Source: Nitrospirales bacterium | Lineage (GTDB): Bacteria > Nitrospirota > Nitrospiria > Nitrospirales > UBA8639 | Direction: 5' to 3' | Assembly: GCA_021604005.1 (NCBI GenBank) | Contig: BQIV01000042.1 | Coordinates: 1 to 36,899, forward strand | DNA length: 36,899 nt | Part shown: positions 8,534-16,002 of the stretch, in pieces | Layout: the number at the start of each line of letters is the position of its first letter | Numbering within the stretch: position 1 is the first letter of the stretch | Program-made: the position numbers and the translations under genes | Notes under the pieces: model-generated | Databases searched by the model: none | Told to the model about the DNA's origin: nothing | The model's input: only the letters and a program-made list of their open reading frames with translations

Positions 8534-9217
8534 ATGATGAAGACGATCGTCTTCTTCAGTCTACTGGGATTTGGAATATTCATTTCCGTGATTGTCCTAG
8601 CAAAACCCGGCAATCTTATGACGGACAAAGAACAACGCCTGCTCGAGGCCGTCTCTCAAAACGACCTGACCACGGTACAGGAATTGGTGAAGGAAGGCAT
8701 CAACATTAACGCTCAGGATATTCGAGGACGTACCGCCTTGCTCGTCGCGGTGGAGAACCACCATTTTGAAAGTGCTAACATGTTACTTGAAGCTGGCGCA
8801 GATGTGAATATGCAAGATCACAAACAGGATAGCCCTCTCCTCTTGGCGGGAGCCGAAGGCAGGGTCGATATCATGAAGCGTATCTTGCAAGCCAAACCGG
8901 ATTTTACCGTGTATAACCGCTTTGGCGGGACTCCGCTGATTCCGGCTGCTGAGCGAGGCCACGTGGATATGGTGGAATTGTTAGTCAACACAAACGTCGA
9001 TATCGATCATGTGAATCATTTGGGATGGACGGCTTTATTAGAGGCCATTGTCCTCAGTAATGGTGGTCCCCGTCATCAGAAGATTGTACAGTTGCTCGTG
9101 GATGCTGGGGCAAATGTCAATGTTAGCGACAAAGAAGGCGTAACACCCTTGCAGCATGCCCGGCGAAAAGGATTTCATGAGATCGTAGAAATTTTGGAAT
9201 CTGCCGGAGGCACATAG
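8534..9217 (+). CDS. Exported ankyrin-repeat protein
   Basis: A 227-residue protein with an N-terminal hydrophobic segment ending near LAKPG (about residue 25), read as a signal peptide. Five to six ankyrin repeats follow, with the typical DIRGRTALLVAVENHHFES, LLEAGADVNMQDHK, GGTPLIPAAERGHVDMVELL and DAGANVNVSDKEGVTPLQHA units. Bacterial periplasmic ankyrin proteins act as protein-binding scaffolds and some accompany peroxide-defence enzymes; the partner here is unknown. AGGAG at 8524-8528 fits either ATG 8534 or the adjacent ATG 8537. Its promoter region resembles that of the DoxX-2 operon. Confidence 0.88.
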   Translation: MMKTIVFFSLLGFGIFISVIVLAKPGNLMTDKEQRLLEAVSQNDLTTVQELVKEGININAQDIRGRTALLVAVENHHFESANMLLEAGADVNMQDHKQDSPLLLAGAEGRVDIMKRILQAKPDFTVYNRFGGTPLIPAAERGHVDMVELLVNTNVDIDHVNHLGWTALLEAIVLSNGGPRHQKIVQLLVDAGANVNVSDKEGVTPLQHARRKGFHEIVEILESAGGT

Positions 9218-9425
9218 TCAGAAATGACTCTACATATGCTCCTGCTTATTGTAGGTTTCGCTTCAACATCGATGATGCCATCGTTGGAGCAATTGGTCTG
9301 AGCGGCGACCGGGTATCTGGAGGTCGTGTGTATCCACGTGGGCCTCGAAAGTATCGGTGCTGCTCCACAGGTAGGAGCGGAACAATAGATTGCAGAAAGT
9401 TTGGAATACCTTCAGGTGGGAAAGA
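9218..9425 (+). other. Possible gene remnant after the ankyrin gene
   Basis: Between the ankyrin stop and the terminator at 9426 there is no intact gene. One frame around 9268-9310 reads DDAIVGAIGLSGDRV. This recalls the GAIGVSGDGVDQDD signature of GlcG/HbpS-type haem-binding proteins, but the match breaks off at once and the frame has no start. It is a weak hint of a decayed gene and could be chance. Confidence 0.2.
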
Positions 9426-9453
9426 GGCGGCCACAGCTGGGCCGCCATTTTTT
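9426..9453 (+). terminator. Rho-independent terminator
   Basis: GGCGGCC (9426-9432) and GGCCGCC (9440-9446) form a perfect seven-base-pair GC stem with a seven-base loop. It is followed by A and six T residues (9448-9453). It would end transcription coming from the ankyrin gene. Confidence 0.85.
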
Positions 9454-9893
9454 ACGAGAATATTTCACTAAACACTAACTCTAGTTTTCGTGTTGCCTCC
9501 ACGTCAATTGTTGATATATCGTCACGCCAAGGTTGACAGATCACCTTAGCCTTCTCTTCTCATCTAAAAAATTTTCATACATTTCAAGTCATGAGTGAGG
9601 ATTCTAATTGCCTGTTATCTTAACTTCACCATGATGCCACATCCCTGTTTGAATCTTTGCAGAAGTTGAGTGTCAGTTTCTCCTTTCTCTCGAAATACCA
9701 AATGTTTTTCTGCCCTGATACCCAGTGCATATGCTAGATTGGGATAATTGGGTTACGGTGAGCCAGGCTTGGTTCGATTGGGGATCAAAAATACAAGAAA
9801 TATGGCGTTACTCCTTTTGCTGTGTTGCATGTTTTTCCCGGAAGTCGATCTGAGCCTCGACAAAGTCTCGTACGATTGGGAAGTTGCTTGACG
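9454..9893. promoter_or_regulatory. Decayed copy of the shared sigma-54-type control region
   Basis: TTGTTGATATATCGTCA (9508-9524) matches the upstream element found before the Spy-like and DoxX-2 loci. An IHF-like site, TTTCAA-N4-TGA, starts at 9582. Both place a -24 box at exactly 9621, but the sequence there (TAACTTCACC, with GATGCC to 9638) lacks the GG and is two bases too long. TGTTTGAATCTTTGC at 9646-9660 is a possible replacement core. The rest, up to the kinase start, has no gene. The next gene is the histidine kinase at 9894. Confidence 0.4.
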
Positions 9894-11354
9894 ATGAGAA
9901 AGGCCGTGAGACCGTTTTCTCTTTATCTCATTATTGGTAGTGGTAGCGTTGCTGCACTCTTAGTCAGTCTGGGGCTTCCCATGCTCTTTCCTGGTTGGCG
10001 TTGGCAACATGAACCACTTCACTCCACTATTGAGGCTCTTGGTGGGCTGACCGCCATCGCCATGGCGATCGTGTTGCTCTCTAGTACTCAAGAGCAGGCT
10101 CGCAAGAAATTTTATCCGGTGGCAGGTGGATTTCTGACGATGGGCCTTCTTGAAATTTTTCACGCGCTTTCGACACCAGGGAATGGGTTCGTGCTTTTAC
10201 GCAGTATGGCGAGTCTCGTAGGAGGACTTGGATTTGCCTTGGTCTGGCTCAGAACATCTGAACATAGAAGAACGAATGACGTATCGATATTGTGGTTGAT
10301 TGCTATGGGGACCTTTGCGTTCGGCATATGGACATTCGGATTTCCGGAACAGCTCCCTGTCTTGATTCGCCAGGGCGAATTTACCCCAACCGCGATCGCA
10401 CCCAAAAGTATCGCGTGCATGCTCTTTCTAGCTGGTGCTCTGTATTTTTTATTAGATTACCGAAGCACTCGCAAATCAAAAGATGGCATGTTTGCAGGCC
10501 TGGCACTCATGTTCGGTCTTGCCGAACTGATGTTCACCTACTCGATTATGTGGGATGGGCCATGGTGGTTCTGGCACTGGCTTCGTCTCATGGCCTACCT
10601 ATTGGTATTGTGGTATGTAGGGCGTGGCTATCTCAGCACTCTCTCCGAATTGCAGATATCGCTGGCTCAGACCCAACAGGCTGAAGAATCGGTGCGTCGA
10701 AGCGAGCAGCAACTACGCGACATGTTGGAGGAGCGGGAACGGTTGGCACAGGACCTTCATGATGGCGCAATCCAATCGATTTTCACCCTCGGGCTTAGTC
10801 TTGAACGGTGTCAGCGGCTTATTCCCAAACATCCAAAAGAAGCAATCAGTAAGATTGGCGATGCGATCACGGATCTTAAGTTAGTGATTCGAGACCTGCG
10901 AAGTTATATTAGTGGAATAGAATCTGACTCTGAGCATGAACGGCCATTGGGAGAGGCGATCGCTTCGTTGGTCGATACCATGAATCACTCTGCTCCTTTT
11001 AATTTTCGCATGCATGTTGATCCCACTGCGGCATTGCAGCTGACTCAAGAGGAAGCCACCCATGTGTTGTATATCCTGAAAGAAGCAATGAGCAATTGTC
11101 TTCGGCATGCTCAAGCCAAATCAGGGTCAGTGTCTCTGCAGATGCAAAGTAAGTCTGTTCGCTTGGAGGTTGAAGATGACGGATGCGGCTTTGATATTGA
11201 TATTGATCAGAACCATGGGTATGGGTTGCGAAATATGGCGGAGCGAGCTAGGCGTCTTGGGGCTCGGTTCGAGTTAGCGTCCCAAAAAGGGAAGGGCACT
11301 CACATCATTTTTGACATTCGCAAAAAGGAGAGCCATGTCGCGGCGTCAATCTAA
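9894..11354 (+). CDS. Membrane sensor histidine kinase (MASE3-like, HisKA_3)
   Basis: A 486-residue kinase. The first 250 residues form about seven to eight membrane helices in a MASE3-like pattern (LLEIFHALSTPGNGF after the third helix). A coiled coil (about 255-285) leads to the dimerisation box ERLAQDLHDGAIQSIFTLGL with phospho-acceptor His289. The ATPase domain has the N box ILKEAMSNCLRHA, G1 DDGCGFDI and G2 HGYGLRNMAERA. This is the NarX/DegS-type HisKA_3 class. ATG 9894 is favoured over ATG 9822 because the upstream extension is non-hydrophobic and lacks a ribosome-binding site. It overlaps the response regulator gene by 20 bases, so they are a cognate pair. The signal is unknown. Confidence 0.92.
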   Translation: MRKAVRPFSLYLIIGSGSVAALLVSLGLPMLFPGWRWQHEPLHSTIEALGGLTAIAMAIVLLSSTQEQARKKFYPVAGGFLTMGLLEIFHALSTPGNGFVLLRSMASLVGGLGFALVWLRTSEHRRTNDVSILWLIAMGTFAFGIWTFGFPEQLPVLIRQGEFTPTAIAPKSIACMLFLAGALYFLLDYRSTRKSKDGMFAGLALMFGLAELMFTYSIMWDGPWWFWHWLRLMAYLLVLWYVGRGYLSTLSELQISLAQTQQAEESVRRSEQQLRDMLEERERLAQDLHDGAIQSIFTLGLSLERCQRLIPKHPKEAISKIGDAITDLKLVIRDLRSYISGIESDSEHERPLGEAIASLVDTMNHSAPFNFRMHVDPTAALQLTQEEATHVLYILKEAMSNCLRHAQAKSGSVSLQMQSKSVRLEVEDDGCGFDIDIDQNHGYGLRNMAERARRLGARFELASQKGKGTHIIFDIRKKESHVAASI

Positions 11355-11994
11355 GTCCATCAGTCTCCTACTCGTCGATGATCATGATGTGCTTCGTCTT
11401 GGTCTGCGAACTTTGTTTGGGGAGACGGAAGGAATCCAGGTCATTGGCGAGGCCGGAACTAAAGCGAAGGCCATAATGGAAGCCATCCGCCTCAAGCCAG
11501 ATGTCGTCCTCATGGACGTGCGCTTACCCGATGGCAGTGGTATCGAAGCTTGTCGTGAAATTCGGAATGCATACCCAAACACACGAATACTTTTTTTGAC
11601 CTCTTTTGCGGATGATGACGCTGTGATGGCAACCATCATGGCGGGGGCTGACGGCTTTCTGTTGAAGGAGATAGGAGGTGATGAATTGATCCGTGCGGTT
11701 AAAACTGTCGCGGAAGGGCATTCGATTCTCGATCCTGCGACGACACAACGCGTACTCGCGAAAATGAAAACCATTTCGGAGGCAACCCCAGAAAGCAAAA
11801 GTGAAAACTTGTCTCCGCAAGAAAAGAAAGTGTTGGCCCTCGTCGCAGAGGGAAAAACCAACAAAGAAATCGCGGTTGCTATGGACTTGAGTGACAAAAC
11901 GGTCGGCCACTATCTCGAAAATATTTTCCAGAAACTGAATGTCACTCGCCGCTCGCAAGCCGCCGCACTGTTCGCCCGCCGATTTCCCCAATAG
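11335..11994 (+). CDS. NarL/LuxR-type response regulator
   Basis: A 219-residue regulator with a receiver domain (Asp15-Asp16 acidic pocket, phospho-acceptor Asp61 in VVLMDVRLPDG, Lys in FLLKEIGG) and a C-terminal LuxR HTH (about 155-215: LSPQEKKVLALVAEGKTNKE followed by LSDKTVGHYLENIFQKLNV). ATG 11335, with AAGGAG five bases upstream inside the kinase gene, is preferred over the upstream in-frame start. It is the partner of the kinase it overlaps. The thiol-relay genes begin 158 bases downstream and are natural candidate targets, though no binding site is evident. Confidence 0.95.
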   Translation: MSRRQSKSISLLLVDDHDVLRLGLRTLFGETEGIQVIGEAGTKAKAIMEAIRLKPDVVLMDVRLPDGSGIEACREIRNAYPNTRILFLTSFADDDAVMATIMAGADGFLLKEIGGDELIRAVKTVAEGHSILDPATTQRVLAKMKTISEATPESKSENLSPQEKKVLALVAEGKTNKEIAVAMDLSDKTVGHYLENIFQKLNVTRRSQAAALFARRFPQ

Positions 11995-12009
11995 GGGTAT
12001 TCACCCCTA
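11992..12009. other. Hairpin on the regulator stop codon
   Basis: TAGGGGT (11992-11998, containing the stop codon) and ACCCCTA (12003-12009) form a perfect seven-base-pair stem with a four-base loop. No T-tract follows, so it is more likely an mRNA 3'-end or processing structure than a classical terminator. Confidence 0.4.
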
Positions 12010-12152
12010 GCAAACTACGGGAATAAAAGTTCTGATTCTCCAGGCGTTCTCACCTAACGGTCTGTCTTCCTCAAGGCTATAGTGTCAACATAGTTGATTA
12101 GCGAGATGGCAGCCATATGGTTCACCGTCATGTTTAACAAAGGGAGGTCGTC

Positions 12153-12629
12153 ATGTTTATCAAACACCAACAATCTTTTTTGAATTTCTCTGCGTTGATT
12201 TTCACCATCGTCTGTTCTCTGCTTATCGGAGCGAATTTGACCCAGGCGAGCGAATCCCATAACAAGGACAAAGTCAAAGTCGTGTATCATGTGGATGGTC
12301 CAGATCCCGCGGTCGCGAAGTACGCTCTCGCTCTCATTAATAAACACATAGAAGCTGAAGGTGGCCCCGATAACATTGATGTTGTCCTGGTCGTGCACGG
12401 ACCAGCCTTGAAACTCTTTGAAAATGCCAACGCCGATCAAGAGTTGAAAGACAAAATCAAGGTGGTTCTAGACAAGGGCGCCACGGCTGAAATGTGTCAG
12501 GTCTCCATGAAACTGTTTGGGACTCCGTTAGAGAAGTTAGTGGCTGGGTTTATCCCGACTGAACATCCGGTTGCTGTCAAACGTATCGCCGATCTTCAGC
12601 ATGAAGGGTATGTGTACATTAAACCGTAA
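12153..12629 (+). CDS. Exported DsrE-family sulfur-relay-like protein
   Basis: A 158-residue protein with a signal peptide (hydrophobic core about 9-27, cleavage near TQASE) and a DsrE/YchN-like domain: VKVVYHVDGPDPAVAKYALALI as first strand and helix, IDVVLVVHGPALKLF, and a single cysteine, Cys115, in GATAEMCQVSMKLFG. In DsrE/TusD relatives a cysteine at this place carries persulfide, so Cys115 is a plausible sulfur-carrying residue. Export is unusual for classical cytoplasmic DsrE proteins but is common in the uncharacterised exported subgroup. GGGAGG (12142-12147) sets the start. It heads a set with the TlpA and CcdA genes, which could keep the cysteine reduced. Confidence 0.85.
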   Translation: MFIKHQQSFLNFSALIFTIVCSLLIGANLTQASESHNKDKVKVVYHVDGPDPAVAKYALALINKHIEAEGGPDNIDVVLVVHGPALKLFENANADQELKDKIKVVLDKGATAEMCQVSMKLFGTPLEKLVAGFIPTEHPVAVKRIADLQHEGYVYIKP

Positions 12630-12731
12630 GGAGCAGTTATGTTGCATAATCAGATGAGAGGTGAAACCGTTTTTATTCGTGGGTGCCAATCAGGCGCCCA
12701 CCAGAAAACGAGAGACAAAGGGGTTTGTAAA

Positions 12732-13220
12732 ATGGCCCTACGTCTCATGGTTATCCTTGTCAGTCTGGTTCACTTGGCTTCTGCGGTCGACGCGGCTCCC
12801 CCCGTGGACGCTCCGGAATTTGAGATGGTGACATTAGATGGGCAACGTTACAGTAAGGCATCACTGCTCGGACAGCCCACACTCCTGGCATTTTGGGCAC
12901 CATGGTGTCATTTTTGCCAATTGGAATTACCGGTTTTGGCCAAATTTTATCAAGAAAATAAGCCGCAACAACTTCGCATCGTAAGCATTGCTTTTGCGGA
13001 TACACGTGCCAATGTCGAAGCGTACGTCACGGCTAATCCTGAGACATTTATCTTCCCAACTGTGTACGATACCGAGGATCGGCTTGCACAAAAGTTTGGC
13101 GTTTCGGCGACTCCAACCTTTGTCGTGATGAATGAACACGGTGAATTAATCGTGGCGCATTTTGGAGCTCGGCTTAATCAGAATCCCCAATATCAAGCCT
13201 TTCTGAAAAGTGTAAGATAA
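12732..13220 (+). CDS. TlpA-like periplasmic thioredoxin
   Basis: A 162-residue exported thioredoxin-fold protein. From ATG 12732 there is a clean signal peptide ending at AVDAAP, then VDAPEFEMVTLDGQRYSK, the redox motif WAPWCHFC and the cis-proline ATPTFVV. This is the TlpA/ResA class of thiol oxidoreductases reduced by CcdA or DsbD. An alternative in-frame start at 12639 has a better ribosome-binding site (AAGGAG just after the DsrE stop) but would add 31 polar residues before the signal peptide; I take it as less likely, or as a coupled leader. CcdA follows 20 bases downstream. Confidence 0.9.
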   Translation: MALRLMVILVSLVHLASAVDAAPPVDAPEFEMVTLDGQRYSKASLLGQPTLLAFWAPWCHFCQLELPVLAKFYQENKPQQLRIVSIAFADTRANVEAYVTANPETFIFPTVYDTEDRLAQKFGVSATPTFVVMNEHGELIVAHFGARLNQNPQYQAFLKSVR

Positions 13221-13240
13221 AAAATATGGCGTAAATTTCC

Positions 13241-13996
13241 ATGCTTGAATCTTCTGCACAGATTCCGCAGATCACCTTGTTGGCCGCGTTTGGAGCCGGC
13301 TTTCTATCGTTTCTATCCCCGTGCGTACTGCCTCTCGTGCCGTCGTATATTTCCTATATCACGGGTCTATCCGTTGAGCAGCTTCAAACGTTCACGGAAC
13401 GCGAGCAGTTTCGAAAATCCATTATGCTAAATTCGTTGCTGTTTATCACGGGATTTTCTTCAATTTTTATTGCCTTGGGGGCTTCGGCGAGCGTGGTGGG
13501 ACAATGGTTATTCGACTATCAGGAGCATCTTCGAAAGGTTGGGGGAGTCGTTATAATTCTTCTGGGGCTCAATGTCCTTGGGGTACTCAAGTTTGGTTGG
13601 TTGGTAACTGAAAAACGTCTGCACTTTCAATCTCGTCCACTTGGGTATGGGGGGTCGTTTTTGATCGGAGTTGCCTTTGCAGCAGGTTGGACTCCATGCG
13701 TGGGGCCCATTCTGGGTACCATCTTACTGTATGCCAGTACTTCGGACACACATCTCGATGGGCTTACGTTCCTGGCTTTCTATTCGCTTGGGTTGGGCTT
13801 ACCGCTTTTTGCTGCGGCGGTGAGCCTGGACCGCTTCTTGACTCATTTCAAGCAAATCCGACGATATATCAGGGCTGTGTCGATCACAAGCGGAGTGTTA
13901 TTGGTCGCGGTAGGGACTCTGCTTTATTCTAACTCTTTCGTTCGGCTGACGAGCATCCTAGAACGTACTGGTGTCGGATGGTATATCGGGCAATAA
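13241..13996 (+). CDS. ccdA: CcdA-type thiol-disulfide transmembrane transporter
   Basis: A 251-residue membrane protein with six predicted helices. It has the two signature cysteine motifs of the CcdA/DsbD transmembrane family: FLSPCVLPLVPSY in helix 1 and GWTPCVGPILG in helix 4. The protein passes electrons from cytoplasmic thioredoxin to periplasmic partners. The TlpA-like protein upstream is the obvious partner and the exported DsrE protein a possible end user. Length fits the family. The operon seems to end at the hairpin at 14133. Confidence 0.94.
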   Translation: MLESSAQIPQITLLAAFGAGFLSFLSPCVLPLVPSYISYITGLSVEQLQTFTEREQFRKSIMLNSLLFITGFSSIFIALGASASVVGQWLFDYQEHLRKVGGVVIILLGLNVLGVLKFGWLVTEKRLHFQSRPLGYGGSFLIGVAFAAGWTPCVGPILGTILLYASTSDTHLDGLTFLAFYSLGLGLPLFAAAVSLDRFLTHFKQIRRYIRAVSITSGVLLVAVGTLLYSNSFVRLTSILERTGVGWYIGQ

Positions 13997-14132
13997 CGCA
14001 TGTTTAGTATCGTCGTAAAGCCGGAAAAATTTTTCCTAACGCCCCCTCACGCCCATTGTATGGTTGTCCGTACCTCTTATTGATTACGTTTTCTCTCGAG
14101 GTAGATGTGATTGAGAGGGCTGTTATTCTTTT

Positions 14133-14158
14133 ATAGAGATCCGCTCTCTATGGTTTTT
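14133..14158 (+). terminator. Rho-independent terminator after ccdA
   Basis: ATAGAGA (14133-14139) and TCTCTAT (14145-14151) form a perfect stem with a five-base loop, followed by GG and five T residues. A perfect A/T palindrome GGAAAAATTTTTCC lies closer to the gene at 14023-14036. The sigma-54-type control region begins immediately after this terminator. Confidence 0.65.
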
Positions 14159-14174
14159 GTGTTATCCCGGTATC

Positions 14175-14304
14175 ATTCGTCGATATATCGTCGCCCCTCT
14201 TTCAACACGGCACCCATTCCTTGCCTTTTACAACGGGCAAAATAAATAAAAATCATATGCTTGTATGTGAGGTTTTGCCTCGTGATTCCTGGAATGGCTC
14301 TTGC
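14175..14304 (+). promoter_or_regulatory. Sigma-54-type promoter with upstream element and IHF-like site (copy C)
   Basis: Upstream element ATTCGTCGATATATCGTC at 14175-14192 differs from the DoxX-2 copy at one of 18 positions. An IHF-like site, AATCAT-ATGC-TTG, lies at 14251-14263. The core TGGAATGGCTCTTGC at 14290-14304 has GG and GC at the canonical -24/-12 spacing. The element ends 98 bases before the core and the IHF-like site starts 39 bases before it, exactly as in the two DoxX copies. It points toward the small ORF at 14346 and the Spy-like gene at 15088. Confidence 0.7.
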
Positions 14305-14345
14305 CGTACAAGGTGTAAAGCCAACATTCAAACCGGGTGGTGGTA

Positions 14346-14675
14346 ATGGGAATTGGCATTCAGCAAGTAGGACAGATGATTATCACCAGGACGGTCCTCG
14401 TTGCGGGGTTGAGTGTCCAAGCGTGGGAGCTTGAACGTTCGACAAGAAGACAAGCCTCCCATGCTCACGCATATGAAGCGCAATGGAGACAACTGCTAGA
14501 TCGGCTAACACCGAGTGGTTTGTCCAAATTAGTAAAAACCAACTTCAATCGGTCTGTCTTGGAACCTGCACGCATGAGGGCTTACTCCGAACTCCAGAAG
14601 TATCAAAAAACTACGTCACGTACGTTTGTGCCGATGGACATGGACCTTAGCTCTTCGCGAACTTCGGTGTTGTAA
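14346..14675 (+). CDS. Small hypothetical protein, doubtful
   Basis: A 109-residue frame starting at ATG 14346, with GGGTGG about six bases upstream; a GTG start at 14337 is also possible. It lies about 30 bases downstream of the predicted start of transcription from the sigma-54-type promoter. The sequence has an N-terminal weakly hydrophobic stretch, then a basic, mixed region (YEAQWRQLLDRLTPSGLSKL). I recognise no family. It may be a real small protein, a decayed gene or a chance frame. Confidence 0.3.
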   Translation: MGIGIQQVGQMIITRTVLVAGLSVQAWELERSTRRQASHAHAYEAQWRQLLDRLTPSGLSKLVKTNFNRSVLEPARMRAYSELQKYQKTTSRTFVPMDMDLSSSRTSVL

Positions 14676-15087
14676 GGGTCTGTCGTTGCGGGAACGAAAT
14701 CTATCATTCACAGCTTCGTATCGAAGCCAGCCAGGCTTAGCGGCGTATTTTCGAAAGTGCAATTCTTCGCGAATCTTTCAAACCGGAAGGTTCGAAGGCC
14801 CCCACGGCCATGGTGTTATTTTCGCTCTCAAGAACATATGTGGCTTCAGAGAGACGCCAACGCATTGTCATCAAAAAGAGATGACAGGCAGGTCGTTACA
14901 ATTTGTTACAAACTATTACGAGTCTGAGACGAATTTGACATTTTCAAGGGGTACAATATTTACGGGATGGCTAATGCACACATATATAATTTTGTCAGGA
15001 TTTTTACGCAAGGAATTGGATAAGCCCAATCATCATTTCCGTCCAGCTACGGGCGGCATTTCTTCGCTTTTCACAAAGGAGATAGTC
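14676..15087. other. Long leader or decayed region before Spy-like gene
   Basis: No supported gene in 412 bases. A plus-strand frame runs through this region but has no family resemblance and no start. Towards the end is a hairpin, CCGTCC-AGCTAC-GGGCGG (15039-15056), and a strong ribosome-binding site AAAGGAG (15075-15081). If transcription begins at the promoter near 14304, the Spy-like mRNA would have a leader of over 700 bases. Confidence 0.4.
15039..15056 (+). repeat. Leader hairpin, copy 1
   Basis: CCGTCC and GGGCGG arms (one G-U pair) with a six-base loop, ending 32 bases before the ATG of the Spy-like gene. A related hairpin at 16416-16435 precedes the intradiol dioxygenase gene at nearly the same distance (30 bases), followed by a similar ribosome-binding site and signal-peptide sequence. 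The two leaders appear to be duplicates. Confidence 0.5.
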
Positions 15088-15631
15088 ATGACTCGCCACA
15101 CTCATTTGTCCATGGTAGCTGCGTCGGTGTTCGTCAGCATGTTTTTAATCATGAGTAGCCTCGGGTATGCGTATCCAAGGAGCGGAGGGCATGGAAAAGA
15201 GAGTGCCCATCATGTCGAACAATCTCATCATCGAGATATGGAGTATGGGAAGAAACGGCACAGCAGCTCATGCTGGACTAAAACGCTGACTGCTGAACAA
15301 AAGGCCAAAATTGGCAAACTGCAGTTAGACTTTAAGAAAACCAAAAGCTTTGTTGAAGGCTCAGAAAACCGTCAAGAAGGTTGAGATGCCGATCTTGGTT
15401 ACGCAAGACAATGCTGATCAGGGGGCCATCAATAAAAAAATCGACGAAGTTCTGAAACTGAAAAAGGAATACATGCAAAAAAATATACATTTAAAGTTGC
15501 CATGCGCAGCATTTCTGACTCCGGAGCAACGAGTTACATTTGATATGCAGATACTGAAGAAGGTAGTGCATGGTAAAGGACATGGAAGCAAAAAGGGGCA
15601 TGGATATAAAAAAGGTCATAGCTATTGGTAA
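15088..15631 (+). pseudogene. Spy/CpxP-like periplasmic protein, frameshifted
   Basis: ATG 15088, with AAAGGAG upstream, begins a signal peptide ending SSLGYA, then a His-rich stretch (HGKESAHHVEQSHH) and TLTAEQKAKIGKLQLDFKKT. The frame then derails and stops at 15384, while the next frame continues LLKAQKTVKKVEMPILV through CAAFLTPEQRVTFDMQILKK to a Gly-His-Lys-rich tail at 15631. One extra T at about 15349-15351 explains the switch. The two LTxxQ motifs are those of Spy/CpxP/ZraP envelope-stress chaperones, and the His-rich ends suggest metal binding. Repaired length is about 180 residues. It may be a true mutation or a homopolymer error. Confidence 0.8.
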
Positions 15632-15700
15632 ATCGATTGACTGTCCAAGCGAAGAGCCCTGAGTAAAGGTCTGCGAAAGCTCTTCCGGACGCAATCTTGG

Positions 15701-15738
15701 CGCCCCGAGGGAAGTCATTCTTGATTCCTCTCGGGGCG
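15701..15738. terminator. Strong hairpin, probable terminator
   Basis: CGCCCCGAG (15701-15709) pairs perfectly with CTCGGGGCG (15730-15738), and the stem continues GGAA/TTCC inside past a one-base bulge. There is no good T-tract, so termination may be factor-assisted. It separates the Spy-like gene from the DoxX-1 promoter. Confidence 0.5.
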
Positions 15739-15778
15739 TCAGTGCTTCAGGGTACTGTCCAGCAAAATCTTGTCGTCA

Positions 15779-15929
15779 TGTCGCTGTCGCCATTTCGTCG
15801 TATGTCGAAATGTCATCATGCTCATATCGTCACTTCGCTGTTTCTCGTTTAACTGCTCAGAACAGTTAGTCATGAAATCATAGCGTTATGAATTCTTTGT
15901 GTATCACATGCGTTTGGTACAACTTATGC
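15779..15929 (+). promoter_or_regulatory. Sigma-54-type promoter with two upstream elements and IHF-like site (copy A)
   Basis: Core TGGTACAACTTATGC (15915-15929) has the GG/GC -24/-12 spacing. TGTCGCTGTC (15779-15788) ends 127 bases before it, GTCGAAATGTCATC (15804-15817) ends 98 bases before it, and AATCAT-AGCG-TTA (15876-15888) starts 39 bases before it. All three distances equal those of copy B. An inverted repeat ATTTCG/CGAAAT (15792-15811) overlaps the second element. It drives DoxX-1 with a leader of about 60 bases. Confidence 0.75.
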
Positions 15930-16002
15930 CATATTGAATCGTCAAGAAAAAACAACGAGCATCGACACATATATTTTCAAATCAACGACAGGAAGGAACA
16001 TT

